Below, in pieces: positions 55,402-64,000 of a stretch of 64,000 nucleotides of DNA (positions are counted from its first letter, which is position 1; every line of letters begins with the position of its first letter). The stretch covers positions 36,311,970 through 36,375,969 of the forward strand of contig NC_054536.1 in assembly GCF_017654505.1 (NCBI RefSeq), in the 5' to 3' direction. The position numbers were made by a program, and so were the translations under genes. The notes under the pieces are model-generated. The model did no database searches and had not been told where the DNA came from. It saw only the letters and a list, made by a program, of their open reading frames with translations. This DNA comes from Polyodon spathula. Its lineage: Eukaryota; Chordata; Actinopteri; Acipenseriformes; Polyodontidae.

Positions 55402-56151
55402 TTACCATCATGCTGCAACAAAGAGCCGTATTCCACTCTCTTTTTGATATCATACAGCTGAATACTTTCATCTTTGCTGCCTGTAGCTATATACCTGTCA
55501 TTTACAGCCACTGCAGATAAAGAGGCAGTGTGTGCATGATGGGTAAAGTCGGCTTCTGGTGTCCATTTCTACAAAGGTGAGAATGTTAGGGATTTAAATC
55601 ATAAAGTACAATGTAGAACATGCATCAAATAATCTAGCATTACACTAGTAGTTAGTAATAATACTAATGTATCACTACAGATACAGGCACCCTGAAGAAC
55701 GACCATTAAAACAACCCTTTATGGACTGTTATAAATTACTAAAAAATAATTGATGAATTGTCCAAAAAAAAAATGAACAGCAATACATTTACTAATACGT
55801 ACAGTAAAATATATAGCGAAGTACTGACATTTAATTGGCGTAACTATTAAAATGAGGATTTTACACAGATTGTTGGCAATTTACCATAGCATGCACATGC
55901 CCTAAAATAAAATTAGTTAATTTGCTCTAGATTTGCTCTAAGCCACTCGTAACCGAAATAAGGCTCTATAAAAAGTGTTTGAGTCATGTTAACGAGCACG
56001 CGTACCTACTAACATGAAAATCACGTACACCAAATTAAAAAGTTGTCCTACCACTGTTAAAATCCCAACTCACCTTTTCTCCTGTCTGCACTCGGTATCC
56101 AAACACAATCTGCTCGTAACAGCCAGCTATCAATTCCAGTTGCTGCGCCAT
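44452..56151 (-). CDS. pak1ip1: PAK1IP1 (PAK1-interacting protein 1), complete WD40 gene
   Basis: Nucleolar WD40-repeat protein; the family (MAK11 in yeast) acts in 60S ribosomal subunit assembly, and the vertebrate protein also binds and inhibits PAK1. Ten coding exons (minus strand: 56151-56074, 55568-55406, 55217-55097, 54798-54724, 54637-54585, 54402-54257, 52442-52345, 51390-51291, 51159-51033, 44573-44452) total 1083 nt, i.e. 360 codons plus stop, with all phases compatible. Human PAK1IP1 has 392 residues; the difference is mostly in the C-terminal tail. WD-type blocks: '[20 protein letters not shown]', '[20 protein letters not shown]', '[20 protein letters not shown]', '[15 protein letters not shown]', '[14 protein letters not shown]' and '[13 protein letters not shown]'. 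The lysine-rich tail is a likely nucleolar signal. The last intron is 6.5 kb and packed with transposons. Confidence 0.95.
45850..45990 (+). pseudogene. THAP-type zinc-finger fragment
   Basis: In frame: '[20 protein letters not shown]' then 'ECKTRLKLN'. The C-x-x-HF-x-P core matches the second half of THAP domains ('CSDHFEPxxF'). The preceding C2 half and AVPTIF-like end are absent. It could be from a P-element-like transposon or a processed gene. It lies inside the pak1ip1 last intron, on the opposite strand. Confidence 0.45.
46280..46878 (+). mobile_element. Candidate LTR-like block
   Basis: TATA-like 'gtgtatataaagtg' near 46614, 'aataaac' near 46712, and an end 'caagtccactaca' at 46878. 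Start not defined, no flanking duplication found. Confidence 0.35.
47221..47242. repeat. Poly-C tract, 22 nt
   Basis: Uninterrupted C run inside the old mariner-like copy. Confidence 0.95.
47825..48324 (+). mobile_element. L2/Maui-type LINE RT fragment
   Basis: '[20 protein letters not shown]', '[20 protein letters not shown]', '[14 protein letters not shown]' and '[13 protein letters not shown]': L2-clade RT landmarks with the catalytic YADD motif altered to YDD. Its right side is interrupted by Tc1 element B copy 2. Confidence 0.88.
48325..49948 (+). mobile_element. Tc1-like element B, copy 2 (near full length, defective)
   Basis: Ends cagtggctctcaaagtattc and acttttgacagccactg; TA before, CA after. 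Transposase from ATG at 48714 ([20 protein letters not shown]) stays open to 49142 with '[20 protein letters not shown]' (helix-turn-helix). Frameshifts follow near the first catalytic Asp. 49266-49556 has '[11 protein letters not shown]', '[11 protein letters not shown]' (second Asp) and '[11 protein letters not shown]' (Glu), then a stop where copy 1 reads Lys. Inserted in an L2 LINE. Confidence 0.95.
49949..51032. other. pak1ip1 last intron, old LINE pieces
   Basis: 50690-50760 'gggactgttacagtttaagtc...ctgaacacatttttataaaac' reads like an L2 C-terminus (FKSRLNT). The remainder is unassigned. Confidence 0.4.
51033..51159 (-). CDS. pak1ip1: pak1ip1 exon 9
   Basis: [42 protein letters not shown]; matches human '[17 protein letters not shown]'. 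Acceptor tccttttcacag, donor gtattt. Confidence 0.92.
51291..51390 (-). CDS. pak1ip1: pak1ip1 exon 8
   Basis: [33 protein letters not shown]; sixth WD repeat. Acceptor atgcctacag, donor gtatgg. Confidence 0.95.
51391..52344 (-). other. pak1ip1 intron, nothing recognised
   Basis: Between exons 8 and 7. No named repeat seen. Confidence 0.5.
52345..52442 (-). CDS. pak1ip1: pak1ip1 exon 7
   Basis: [32 protein letters not shown]; fifth WD repeat. Acceptor catatttcag, donor gtacgg. Confidence 0.95.
52507..52654. repeat. (AC)n/(AT)n compound microsatellite
   Basis: Two AC runs (52507-52527, 52548-52563) and about 90 bp of interrupted AT, about 65 bp from the pak1ip1 exon 7 acceptor. Confidence 0.95.
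52655..54256 (-). other. pak1ip1 intron with LTR-like sequence and a spaced direct repeat
   Basis: 52930-53165 has 'caagaaataaaaataac' and an end 'ctgttgcattaca', resembling an LTR 3' part. A diverged 40-bp direct repeat ('tggtgctcaatcactgagga') occurs at 53216 and 53664. No coding sequence recognised. Confidence 0.4.
54257..54402 (-). CDS. pak1ip1: pak1ip1 exon 6
   Basis: [48 protein letters not shown]; fourth WD repeat. Acceptor in a T-rich tract ending ataaag, donor gtaagt. Confidence 0.95.
54585..54637 (-). CDS. pak1ip1: pak1ip1 exon 5
   Basis: [17 protein letters not shown]; end of the third WD repeat. Acceptor tttttctag, donor gtaagt. Confidence 0.95.
54724..54798 (-). CDS. pak1ip1: pak1ip1 exon 4
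   Basis: [24 protein letters not shown]; third WD repeat. Acceptor atttttcag, donor gtagga. Confidence 0.95.
55097..55217 (-). CDS. pak1ip1: pak1ip1 exon 3
   Basis: [40 protein letters not shown]; second WD repeat. Acceptor tgaaag, donor gtaagt. Confidence 0.95.
55406..55568 (-). CDS. pak1ip1: pak1ip1 exon 2
   Basis: [54 protein letters not shown]; first WD repeat. Acceptor cctttgtag, donor gtaag. Confidence 0.95.
56074..56151 (-). CDS. pak1ip1: pak1ip1 coding exon 1
   Basis: Encodes [19 protein letters not shown] and RVQTGEK; donor gtgagt. The ATG is preceded by an acceptor (ggtacag-c), so the coding exon carries almost no 5'UTR. Human starts 'MELVAGCYEQVLFGF'. Confidence 0.94.
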
Positions 56152-56238
56152 GCTGTACCAAAAAAAAAAAAAAAAAACTATTATAATATCTTTGGCTGCA
56201 TAAAACCACGTGTCCCCACGACGGGTCCTTTCACTTAC

Positions 56239-56265
56239 CGATAGGCGCAGTCGGCTCTAAAGATA
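56239..56265 (-). other. pak1ip1: pak1ip1 5'UTR exon end
   Basis: The minus-strand donor gtaagtg directly follows 'actgcgcctatcg' at 56239. With the acceptor at 56153 this makes an 86-bp intron wholly in the 5'UTR. The transcription start is not placed; the upper limit is arbitrary. Confidence 0.55.
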
Positions 56266-56589
56266 AACAAATTTGTGCCTCTATATTAAAATTCATTTAT
56301 TTTTCCCTGCTTGGAAATATGACACAACCTATTATGATTAGTATTGTTTTATCGATTTAACTTTATTTATTTCCATATTTTATGTTTTTTTTTTAAAAAA
56401 GAAATAATACATTTTCCATTAAAATTGAGACAGGCATTAGCAAGAACGGTACGGATGAACGTTTTTTTTTTTTAAACTGCCCTGCAGGAGCAGTGGTAGG
56501 ACGAGGCTGTATGTGCGTGTTAGGTTCATTATTATTAGAAGTTAGGTCTGATTTCATATTTTGAAAAAAAAAAAAGAATGTTTAATAGA
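56266..56589. promoter_or_regulatory. Divergent promoter region of pak1ip1 and the trnau1ap-like gene
   Basis: About 325 bp separate the pak1ip1 5'UTR exon from the start codon of the head-to-head neighbour, so one shared promoter is likely. The segment has poly-T/A runs and 'cctgcaggagcagtgg' but no clear TATA box or CpG island. Confidence 0.5.
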
Positions 56590-56613
56590 ATGGCAAGCTT
56601 GTGGATGGGTGAT
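56590..56613 (+). CDS. trnau1ap: trnau1ap-like exon 1
   Basis: ATG then ASLWMGD; 8 codons, phase 0 out, donor gttagt. Matches human MAASLWMGD. Confidence 0.87.
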
Positions 56614-57591
56614 GTTAGTATTTTTTACTTTTATGTTTATTTTTTTTTTGTGTGTTACAGTTTTCAATGTGTTTATATTATTTCTAGCAACAGCCCTACA
56701 GTATCGGTGTAGTGTTATTTTCAGGTACTCCGATAAAAAAGTGGTACTCTGCGCACTGCGTTTGATCGCGCATGCCTAAACAACTTCTGTTTAGAAAGCA
56801 CTGAAGTGCTCATTCAAATCTGGTATGTTATGCTGTTTTCGGTTTTTTTTTTTAATTTAATTTATGATATTTGTACACCATTGAGAAAATAGTATGCGAA
56901 TATTTATCATATGGAATACATTTCTTTTTTTTTTGTTTTTTTTTTTCACTTCTGCAACTCTTCGTGGTGAATTGTTTTTTTTTTTTCTTTTTAGAGAAAA
57001 AATTTATTTCTAGTTTATTTTTATTTTTTTTCAAAAAGTATAATTAATGGTAAATGTACCTCTGATTGCACCTGTACCAAAATCTCACAGCATACCACTT
57101 TCTGACATTACACATGTCAGGTTTTGGTACACATACCACATTGTGACGATGTACCACTTTGTAACACTACACTGATACAACGTTGGTTTAGTATTTGTTG
57201 GTGTACATACTGAAACTTTAAGGTTTTTGAATTCATGCATATAGTATATATTGTGAGCATAACGGCTCCAGATAAACTGGGCGGGTCATATATCGTTATT
57301 GTTTGTACACATAATATAATTAAAAGATCGCTAATAGTTCATCCCAGTGTTTGCCCGTAAATCATGTTTACCAAACCCTACCTTGTTTATCTGAGTGTGA
57401 CAAATGTCATGTGTGCACATTTTAATAAACATATCAGGTTGTATCAATGTTCTGTTTTTAAATTCAGATAATCCTCATAATTAATTTAAAAGTGAGAGCC
57501 AAAGTCACCTTTTAAAGGGACTGTATTGCAAAAATAAACTAACTTGAAGTTTAAATTCTTAAGGTTTGCATTGTCCAAAATATGATCTAGT

Positions 57592-57627
<36 letters not shown>

Positions 57628-58294
57628 AAATAGTTCTTTATTTAAATTCCGCAGTGAAATAGCTGCTACAGATTTGAAATGTGTTTTCACCAGGGTATAT
57701 TCTCTGGTGACAGATCATCTTGTTTAGAAGGGGTTTATGGGAGGCAGTAAGTTCATGAAAACAAATATCCACCCAATTGCAAAACAACAGTTATTAGAAC
57801 TAAATGACGCAGAAAAGAAACTTAAACTAAATAATGTGTTCAACAACTATACATCAGTATATTATTTGTAACAAAATGCTGAATTATTGATATTTTTATC
57901 TAGCTGGATCCCTACATGGATGAAAATTTTATAAAGCAAGCGTTTAGTACGATGGGAGAGACAACATATGGCGTTAAAATTATTTGCCATAGAGTGACAG
58001 GGTAAGTGTACTATTTTAAAAATGTAATGCAATTATAATTTTTAAAGTATATATGAGGGTCTGTTAAGTCAAGGACATACCTCTTTTAAAGAACAGGAAC
58101 ACCCTACATTTTAGTAACATGTAATGGTTATTTTATGTATTGTCAGTAGAATGTGCACATCTTTAACATTTCTTTTACTTTATTCAATAGTGGATCTGCA
58201 GGGTATTGCTTCGTGGAATTAGCAGACGAAGCTGGTGTTGACAGATGTGTACTTAGGCTCAATGGAAAGCTGGTTCCAGGGTCGAACCCAGTAA

Positions 58295-58348
<54 letters not shown>

Positions 58349-61300
58349 TATTTGTTAAATTTAATTAAGTAATTTAGCAGACACCTTTATCCAAAGGGAC
58401 TTCCAGAGACTAGGGGGTGAACTAGGCATCTATGCTGCAGAGTCATTTACAATAGGACCTCGTTTTACATCTTATCTGAAGGAGGGAGCACAAGGAGGTT
58501 CCCTTTCAAGTATGAAATGTAACAGTTACTGTATGGGTATTTACCTGTTAAAGACTTGAACTGTGAATAAGATATATCCAAGCTTCTCTGTGAGCCTGTG
58601 ACGCGCACAGTCATGGACCGCCCCCAAGATAAGTACTGGTTACTTTTTTTCTGTTATATGTTTTGCATTTATTGTGTTTCACACAACTGACATGTGATAG
58701 TAAAAATAATCGCTGTATTAGTTTTACGAGTTACACATATTTCTACACTACAGCCTGTTGTTTGTTACGTCCCACTGCGAAGAGTCGCTCCTTCCCAGGG
58801 ATCAAGCAACATAAGTCGGCTGACTTTGTGTTCTCCCCGCAGGCTGCAATAGCTCTGGTTGGAGTGATTTTATTCTTGTTTTTGCTTTGACTAAAATTAT
58901 GGGACGGTTTGTACATTTTTAGTTAGTGTTATTACTCATTCTGGCCTGCAATTCTGGGTCTGGCCCCTGAACGACTACATTTGAGCAGTCTGGGGCTTTC
59001 TAATAGGGTCAACGCCAGAGCAGCGTCCACATGTTCCCAGTATGGGTATAAGTGGGGTGTTTTCGGACGTGGTGTCTGCCTCGTGGGTTTGACCTGTCCC
59101 ATGGCAGTTATACTAAAAATTTTGCAGGACCTTTTTGACAAGGTTAAATCCCCTTCCACATTAAAAGTCTTTCAGCCAGTACAGCTTGCCATGTTAAAAT
59201 TAACTCTCTTCCTGACAGGACAGTTTTTAAAAGGGGCTCGACAGCTTTAACCGACTATGAAGGGCATTATTCCTCTCCAGAGGTTTAATGTGGTGCTTAA
59301 TGTACTCCTGAAGCCTCCATTTGAGCTCATGCATTTTTTTGTTTGTTATCACCTCAGCAAGACCATCTCGGCATTCCATGTAAACCAGTCTGTGGAACTG
59401 GAGGCTTTCCATCCACCTCCTTTCTAGTCTAACAGGGAGCGACAGCTCCATTCACTCTGCCCAGTTCGGGTCCTGGCGTACTACATTGACACAACGAAAA
59501 GTTGGAGGCGGTCCGAACAATTTTTTGTCTGCTATGGGGCGAAGTCTCATACTCAAGCCCTGTCTAAGCAGAGGCTGTCCAAGTGGATAGCAGACACAGT
59601 CAGAACTGCCCATGAGCTGGCCAACTTGCCCCCTCCAGAAAAGCTCACTGGCCATTCCAACAGGGGCATGGCAACTTCGTGGGCTTTGTTTCAGGGTGCA
59701 TCTGTCAAGGACATTTGCAATGCAGCGGTATGGGCTACTCTCCACACCTTGACTAAGTTCTACAGACTTAATGTCGTGGCTCCTCAAAACCCTGGTTTTG
59801 GAACTAGAGAGTTAAGGGTGGCTTCTCAGTCGACCCTTACGGCACAGGCATAGAGGTGAGTTTCTCCCTAATTTGTTATCCCTAGCTACTTGTTACTGGG
59901 GTTCTGCATGGTAACGCACAAGGCAGCCTCTCAGCTTAGCCTTGTAGCATTCCAGTCATTCTGCAATATTTCTCTTGCCAAATATAAATGTAATCATAAC
60001 CTTCAAGGTCGCTGCGTCCATGATTGCAGCAGGCTTGGAAGAAAAATGTCGTTGAGGTCTGAGACCGCAGTGTTTTTATGTCCTCGGGGGCGGGCTGTGA
60101 CTCTGTCACAGGCTCGTCAAGCAACTCTGATATATCTTATTTAGGATTCGGGTCTTTAAGGAGTAAATACCCATATGGTAATGGTTACATTTCTATTTCA
60201 GGGAACCAGGGTTAGGATAAAAATCTGATGTTAAGTGACTTGGTCAGGGTCACACACAGTGAGTCGATGGCTCTGGGATTTTAACCAGAGACCTCCTGGT
60301 GTCGAGCCCTTTTCTTTAATCACGGGACCACCAGACCTATCAGTGGTTTTCTTCAAATGTTGGGAAAGTGTCTTGATGGACACCTTAGCAGTTGCAACCA
60401 CTCTTTTGGCATGCCTGTTATTGATAGTTGCAAACAACTAGGGGATATTCCAATTTGAGTTACATTCTCTTACTTTTTGACCAGTCGGTAACCAGTTACT
60501 TCATTAAAAGTCTTAGAAGTTGCATTTACTTAGGACATATATCTAGGCAAAAGCCTCCATCATTCAATTTAGCTATAGTACTAACATCATTTGAATCAGA
60601 CGCTAATAAATATTCTGAAACTTTATAGAAGCAATTTTAGGTTGGGGAGATGGGCAAATGTATACTTTTTTTTAAAACCGACTAACTGCCTGTTTTTTTA
60701 TTTTGTTTTTTTTATATATATATATATATAACAGCCAAGAAAGTTTAAGTTAAATTATGCTACCTATGGGAAACGACCAGATACAGGGTGAGTATTTTTA
60801 ATTTCCTTAATTTTAAGTCAGAAACATCACATGTTATATTGAAGGAATTGGCAATCACTATACTGGTATCATTCTATTACATATGGATAGGCAAAGCTGA
60901 CCCCTCTCATTTGAGTGAGCCAGTGTTTTAATTATCTAAAGCGCCTCAGATTCTGTTGTTAAAACCAGAAAACTCAATTTAAACTGGGATGCATAGTAGA
61001 TTTTAGTTTTTGTAGTTTTGTATTTCGTGAGGTTAGAAAATGAATGGTTAGGTGTTACCTGTTGACTGATCCATGCTTGTGCACTGATTTACATGAAATG
61101 AATACCAATTTAGTCTTTCACAAAGTATTGTTTTGGGGTTCCCAATCTTTTGCTCAATATTCTGAATGCTTTGTTACCAAACAGTAAGTATAATAATAGT
61201 CATGGGCTGTTTCAAGATGAGAAGCACAAATTATTTCCAAAACTGAGCTGATGTAATTTGATGCACGTTTTTTATTATGACCTGAGAAGATGCATAACTG

Positions 61301-61727
61301 CTGTTGAGTGAGGGTCGTTTTGTTTTCCCATAGATACTCAAATGCCCCATAGATACTCAAATGCACGTATATCTACATAGATGTGATGTTGTAATTGTGT
61401 TGTATTTTAAAATGTAATTATAGTATGCAACTGCTCTTTCATCTCAAACTGATATAAAATGGACTTTGCCATGAGCAAGTCCCACAAGATTAATATGTTT
61501 GCTTTACTTCTCTAGCTTTCATTTACAAGCGATGTGGCAAACAGATCTTTAATATTAACCCTTTGACAACCTTGTTTTTGTTTTGTTTTTTGCAGCCCTG
61601 AGTATTCAGTTTTTGTTGGAGACCTCACCCCAGAAATTGATGATTTACAGCTCTATGAATTTTTTGTGAAGAAATATGCTTCTTGCAAAGGTGGCAAAGT
61701 GGTTACAGATCCTTTTGGAAATTCCAG
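56590..61727 (+). CDS. trnau1ap: TRNAU1AP/SECp43-like RNA-binding protein, 3'-truncated
   Basis: Family role: TRNAU1AP (SECp43) associates with the selenocysteine tRNA and supports selenoprotein synthesis, using two N-terminal RRMs and a Tyr-rich C-terminal part. Exons 56590-56613, 57904-58001, 58191-58290, 60735-60787 and 61596-61727 join in one frame (407 nt). RRM1: RNP2 'LWMGDL', RNP1 'AGYCFVEL'. Then '[20 protein letters not shown]' and RRM2 starting '[20 protein letters not shown]'. The rest of RRM2 and the tail lie beyond the window. An in-frame ATG at 56578 could add four residues; 56590 is preferred because human starts MAASLWMGD. From its place beside pak1ip1 it is the paralogue related to mammalian C6orf52, not the main TRNAU1AP locus (inference). 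Confidence 0.92.
56614..57903 (+). other. trnau1ap-like intron 1, with hairpin
   Basis: Contains poly-T runs and the nested inverted repeat at 57073-57131. No gene recognised. Confidence 0.5.
57073..57131. repeat. Nested inverted repeat (hairpin)
   Basis: Outer arms tgtaccaaaa / ttttggtaca (perfect 10 bp), inner arms ctgacat / atgtcag (perfect 7 bp, 5-base loop). Followed by diverged 'taccac.tt.tgac' repeats to about 57180. Confidence 0.75.
57904..58001 (+). CDS. trnau1ap: trnau1ap-like exon 2
   Basis: [32 protein letters not shown]; first half of RRM1. Acceptor tttttatctag, donor gtaagt. Confidence 0.95.
58191..58290 (+). CDS. trnau1ap: trnau1ap-like exon 3
   Basis: [36 protein letters not shown]1 RNP1. 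The donor gtaagt runs directly into a (TTA)n repeat. Confidence 0.95.
58296..58347. repeat. (TTA)n microsatellite
   Basis: Perfect trinucleotide run starting inside the exon 3 splice donor region; probably the 3' tail of the adjacent SINE/LINE-tail repeat. Confidence 0.95.
58348..58500 (+). mobile_element. Fish SINE/LINE-tail repeat, left part
   Basis: 'tttagcagacacctttatcc', 'gactagggggtgaactaggc', ending 'caaggaggtt'. It continues at 60230 after an inserted DIRS element. Confidence 0.8.
58501..60229 (+). mobile_element. DIRS-type retrotransposon, internally deleted, with inverted ends
   Basis: Inserted in a SINE: the left flank ends GTT (58498-58500), the right flank starts GTT (60230-60232), and the uninterrupted copy at 34.3 kb has a single GTT. 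Ends are inverted repeats of about 50 bp: left 'gaaatgtaacagttactg' and 'tatgggtatttac', right reversed 'gaaatgtaaccattacca' and 'tatgggtatttac'. Inside: 58981-59250 '[13 protein letters not shown]' and '[14 protein letters not shown]', then 59480-59850 '[13 protein letters not shown]', '[19 protein letters not shown]', '[20 protein letters not shown]' and 'FYRLNV', the tyrosine recombinase with its H-x-x-R and Tyr. The RT/RNase H region is missing, and frames are broken. Confidence 0.85.
60230..60320 (+). mobile_element. Fish SINE/LINE-tail repeat, right part
   Basis: 'gttaagtgacttggtcaggg', 'gtgagtcgatggctctggga' continues the repeat left at 58500. Confidence 0.8.
60321..60734 (+). other. 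trnau1ap-like intron 3 end
   Basis: No named repeat except the TA run at 60714-60731 that abuts the exon 4 acceptor. Confidence 0.5.
60735..60787 (+). CDS. trnau1ap: trnau1ap-like exon 4
   Basis: [20 protein letters not shown] linker. The acceptor is tatataacag, preceded by a TA repeat and a T-rich tract; donor gtgagt. Confidence 0.94.
60788..61595 (+). other. trnau1ap-like intron 4, nothing recognised
   Basis: Only a short 'tagatactcaaatgc' duplication near 61331 stands out. Confidence 0.55.
61596..61727 (+). CDS. trnau1ap: trnau1ap-like exon 5
   Basis: [43 protein letters not shown]; start of RRM2. Acceptor gttttttgcag, donor gtacag. The next exon (RNP1 of RRM2) is not in the window. Confidence 0.95.
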
Positions 61728-61862
61728 GTACAGTATAAGGATTTTGCACGGGAATCAATTCAAAACTTCAAATTGTTACTGTGTTTTCAAGCATTTAGTT
61801 TAAAAAGCTCTCTCTCTTTTTACTTTATTTTTGTATTCACATAGTATGAATTAAGCACAGTG

Positions 61863-61920
<58 letters not shown>

Positions 61921-64000
61921 GGGAGATTGAAGGCTTTAAAAGTGTATTTTACTTATTAGTGTAACAACATTCCCACAAATGTATTATTCCTCTGCACTTA
62001 GTCTTGCTTTTCAGACTTTTCTTTTTAAAGTAAGGCCCCTGTATAGTGACACAGTATTGGTTACTTTCCTCTGTCCATTGACTGAATGTGTTACAGGTAA
62101 TAGGACATCTCATAGATTTATAGGTGAAGCAGAAGGCTCAGGTGGGGTCCTGTTATCTGTAACAGGAATTTAACTTCCATTACTCTTGTACTTAAATTAA
62201 CTTCACTTATTGTTTGTCTTTTTATAGGGTTACCTAGGAATGTATAATTAAGTATTAAAGTGATGAATGACAAATGCATTCTTCAACATGTTTTGACAGA
62301 ATCTCAGAAAACCTATTGAAGCAGTGTGATTTCCCTCTGTAAACAGAGATGCTGGATTTCAGTTCCCTCAGTAGCTCTTCAATTGAGCTTTTTGCTTTGT
62401 TGTATAAATAAGCTTTTCTTTAGATGAAAAAACTGGATGCACCCCATTGTGCCGGAAGTATTCCTTGATGATCCAAACTCCAAGTGTGACCACCAGGGTG
62501 AATTTGTGTGGCCACAGTTATCCCCTAGTAGATCCTGCCTAGTAAGCCCACAATCAACCTTTCAGTTGCATTGGTAACTATAACTGCAGTCACCAAATAT
62601 TTTGGCTTGAGAACCACTGTCCTAGAATATGTTAGAGATAGTGTTCAAAAAATTACATTATTTTATCGTTAACTGTCTGAATAATGATAATATTATTTTA
62701 GTTTGCTTCTGATTCAAATACAACAAAGGTGCTGTTGCTAAACGTGAAAATGAACATTATTTAACTGTTTTCCCCATATAGGACAAGCAGGAAGTGTTTA
62801 TAAAGAAGCTACTTCTTATTAAATAGTAATAAATCATTTCATGTTTGTCAATAAAATATAGTTATTATTTGTGAATTGCATCATGCTTGCATGATATAAG
62901 ATACTCCAGGCTGTGACTAAAATGGTCGCTAATGCTACAAAAAAAAACTGCTGGCAACTGTTTTTTGGGGATAAGGCTCCATTGACGTCTCCCTGCCACT
63001 CCCTTTAAAAACTTGTCAGTATTTATCAATGCGGTGTGGTGTTGGTCCTTAAAGGATTAAAGTGCGAGAAAGACGGAAACACTCTGACCAAACAGAGCAG
63101 AATACCCAGTTTCATGCAACAGCTGTGATGATGTCCAAACGTTTGTGAGTACTGTTGTGTAAAAATGTGGCTTAAAATAAACAGTTGCATTAAAAAAAAA
63201 AAAAAAAAAAAAAGCAAAACAATGAAAAATAAAAATACACTTAAGGATTGTGTGTTCTACATGTGTCATTAAGAAAATGACCTGATCATTTTAAATAAGC
63301 ACAATAATTATAATGAGGGTCTGAAACATAGTGAAAAGGCCAATAATTAAACAAAAAAACAGAAGTGAAAAGGTTGTGAACTCCAATAAGCTAGTCATTG
63401 TAGGCTACCTAAATAAAGTTTTGACACAATTGTTTTGGTTTTTTTTGGTTTGTTGTAGTGCTGGGACGAACACAGGATTTTCATGTTGACTCATCATTTA
63501 AATATTTGATCGGATATTCGTTCTTTTTTCAAAAAGTAATAAAAGCCAAAATATTGCTCTGAACGCAGGCAGAGACAGTGTAGCAGCAGGGGCAGGGAGC
63601 GTCACTGTGGCCCCTGTGTGTGTGTGCCTTTATTTTACAGCAAGACCTTACAATTTGTAACACGTTAAAATAGAAAAATGTCCCAGGAGTAAAGAATAAG
63701 TTGTGTAGGACTTGCTTTACCCTAGTGAATTAACTATGAAACAAAAGATGCCAAATAGCAGTTCAGGTTAATTCCTGAAATAAATAATACATAAAGTTGA
63801 CGTTGCATTTTATTTATTTATTTATTTTTTTCATTCCTTGCCATTGCCGTTTCTTCACAGTACACAGCGGCCATCAACACGTTTTCATAAAGTAGTAACA
63901 TGAGGCTTACTTGTGCTTTCTTGTAGCACTTAAGATAAAACGTGGAAATGGCGTAAAGTGAAGGGGGGGAAAAAACTCAGATTGTGGTAATGAAAAAGAA
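61728..64000 (+). other. trnau1ap-like intron 5 (to window end)
   Basis: TA repeats at 61866-61920, a hAT-type terminus 'ggcttgagaaccactg' near 62605, and poly-A near 63190. I found no exon for the rest of RRM2. Confidence 0.5.

Noticed and set aside
54899..55471. 190-codon minus-strand open frame
   Set aside because: It runs across pak1ip1 exons 2-3 in the wrong frame and through poly-A introns.
61728..64000. Further trnau1ap-like exons (RRM2 RNP1)
   Set aside because: No stretch with acceptor, donor and a GYGFVKF-like translation was found; probably beyond the window.

Overview
Eukaryotic (vertebrate) genomic DNA, most likely from a ray-finned fish. All real genes are split by GT-AG introns. 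The rest is dense in fish-type repeats: Tc1/mariner, hAT, Tigger-like and piggyBac-like DNA transposons, L2/Maui-type and other LINEs, DIRS retrotransposons, solo LTRs, a fish SINE/LINE tail and long AT/CA microsatellites. One LINE ends in the tail 'gaatggcctcctc...cttatgttct', which I associate with sturgeon, gar and coelacanth genomes. A non-teleost fish such as a sturgeon is therefore a reasonable guess, not a proof. There is no prokaryotic content.

Layout. (1) 205-31475, + strand: mak, a ciliary/germ-cell CMGC kinase, missing only its first coding exons (before the window). Fourteen coding exon positions join in one frame to the stop at 31473-31475. One position exists as two alternative, mutually exclusive copies (921-1000 and 5190-5272). 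(2) 33848-33905, - strand: a lone terminal exon resembling TMEM14, where mammals carry TMEM14C/B. (3) 34-44 kb: a transposon field with DIRS, Tc1, piggyBac-like, L2 and LTR pieces. (4) 44452-56151, - strand: complete pak1ip1 (10 coding exons, 360 codons plus stop) with a 5'UTR exon near 56239. (5) 56590-61727, + strand: the first five exons of a TRNAU1AP/SECp43-like RNA-binding protein, head-to-head with pak1ip1 and cut off by the window end.

Gene order and orientation (mak, tmem14, pak1ip1, trnau1ap-like) match the human 6p24 block MAK-TMEM14B/C-PAK1IP1-C6orf52. This suggests that human C6orf52 is the degenerate descendant of the full RRM gene seen here. The genes share no pathway: MAK controls cilium length, PAK1IP1 works in ribosome biogenesis/PAK signalling, and TRNAU1AP in selenocysteine tRNA biology. 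The most interesting items are the mutually exclusive kinase-domain exons in mak, three extra phase-1 cassette-like exons in its C-terminal half, a DIRS element caught inside a SINE with GTT at both junctions, and several nested transposons that allow relative dating.
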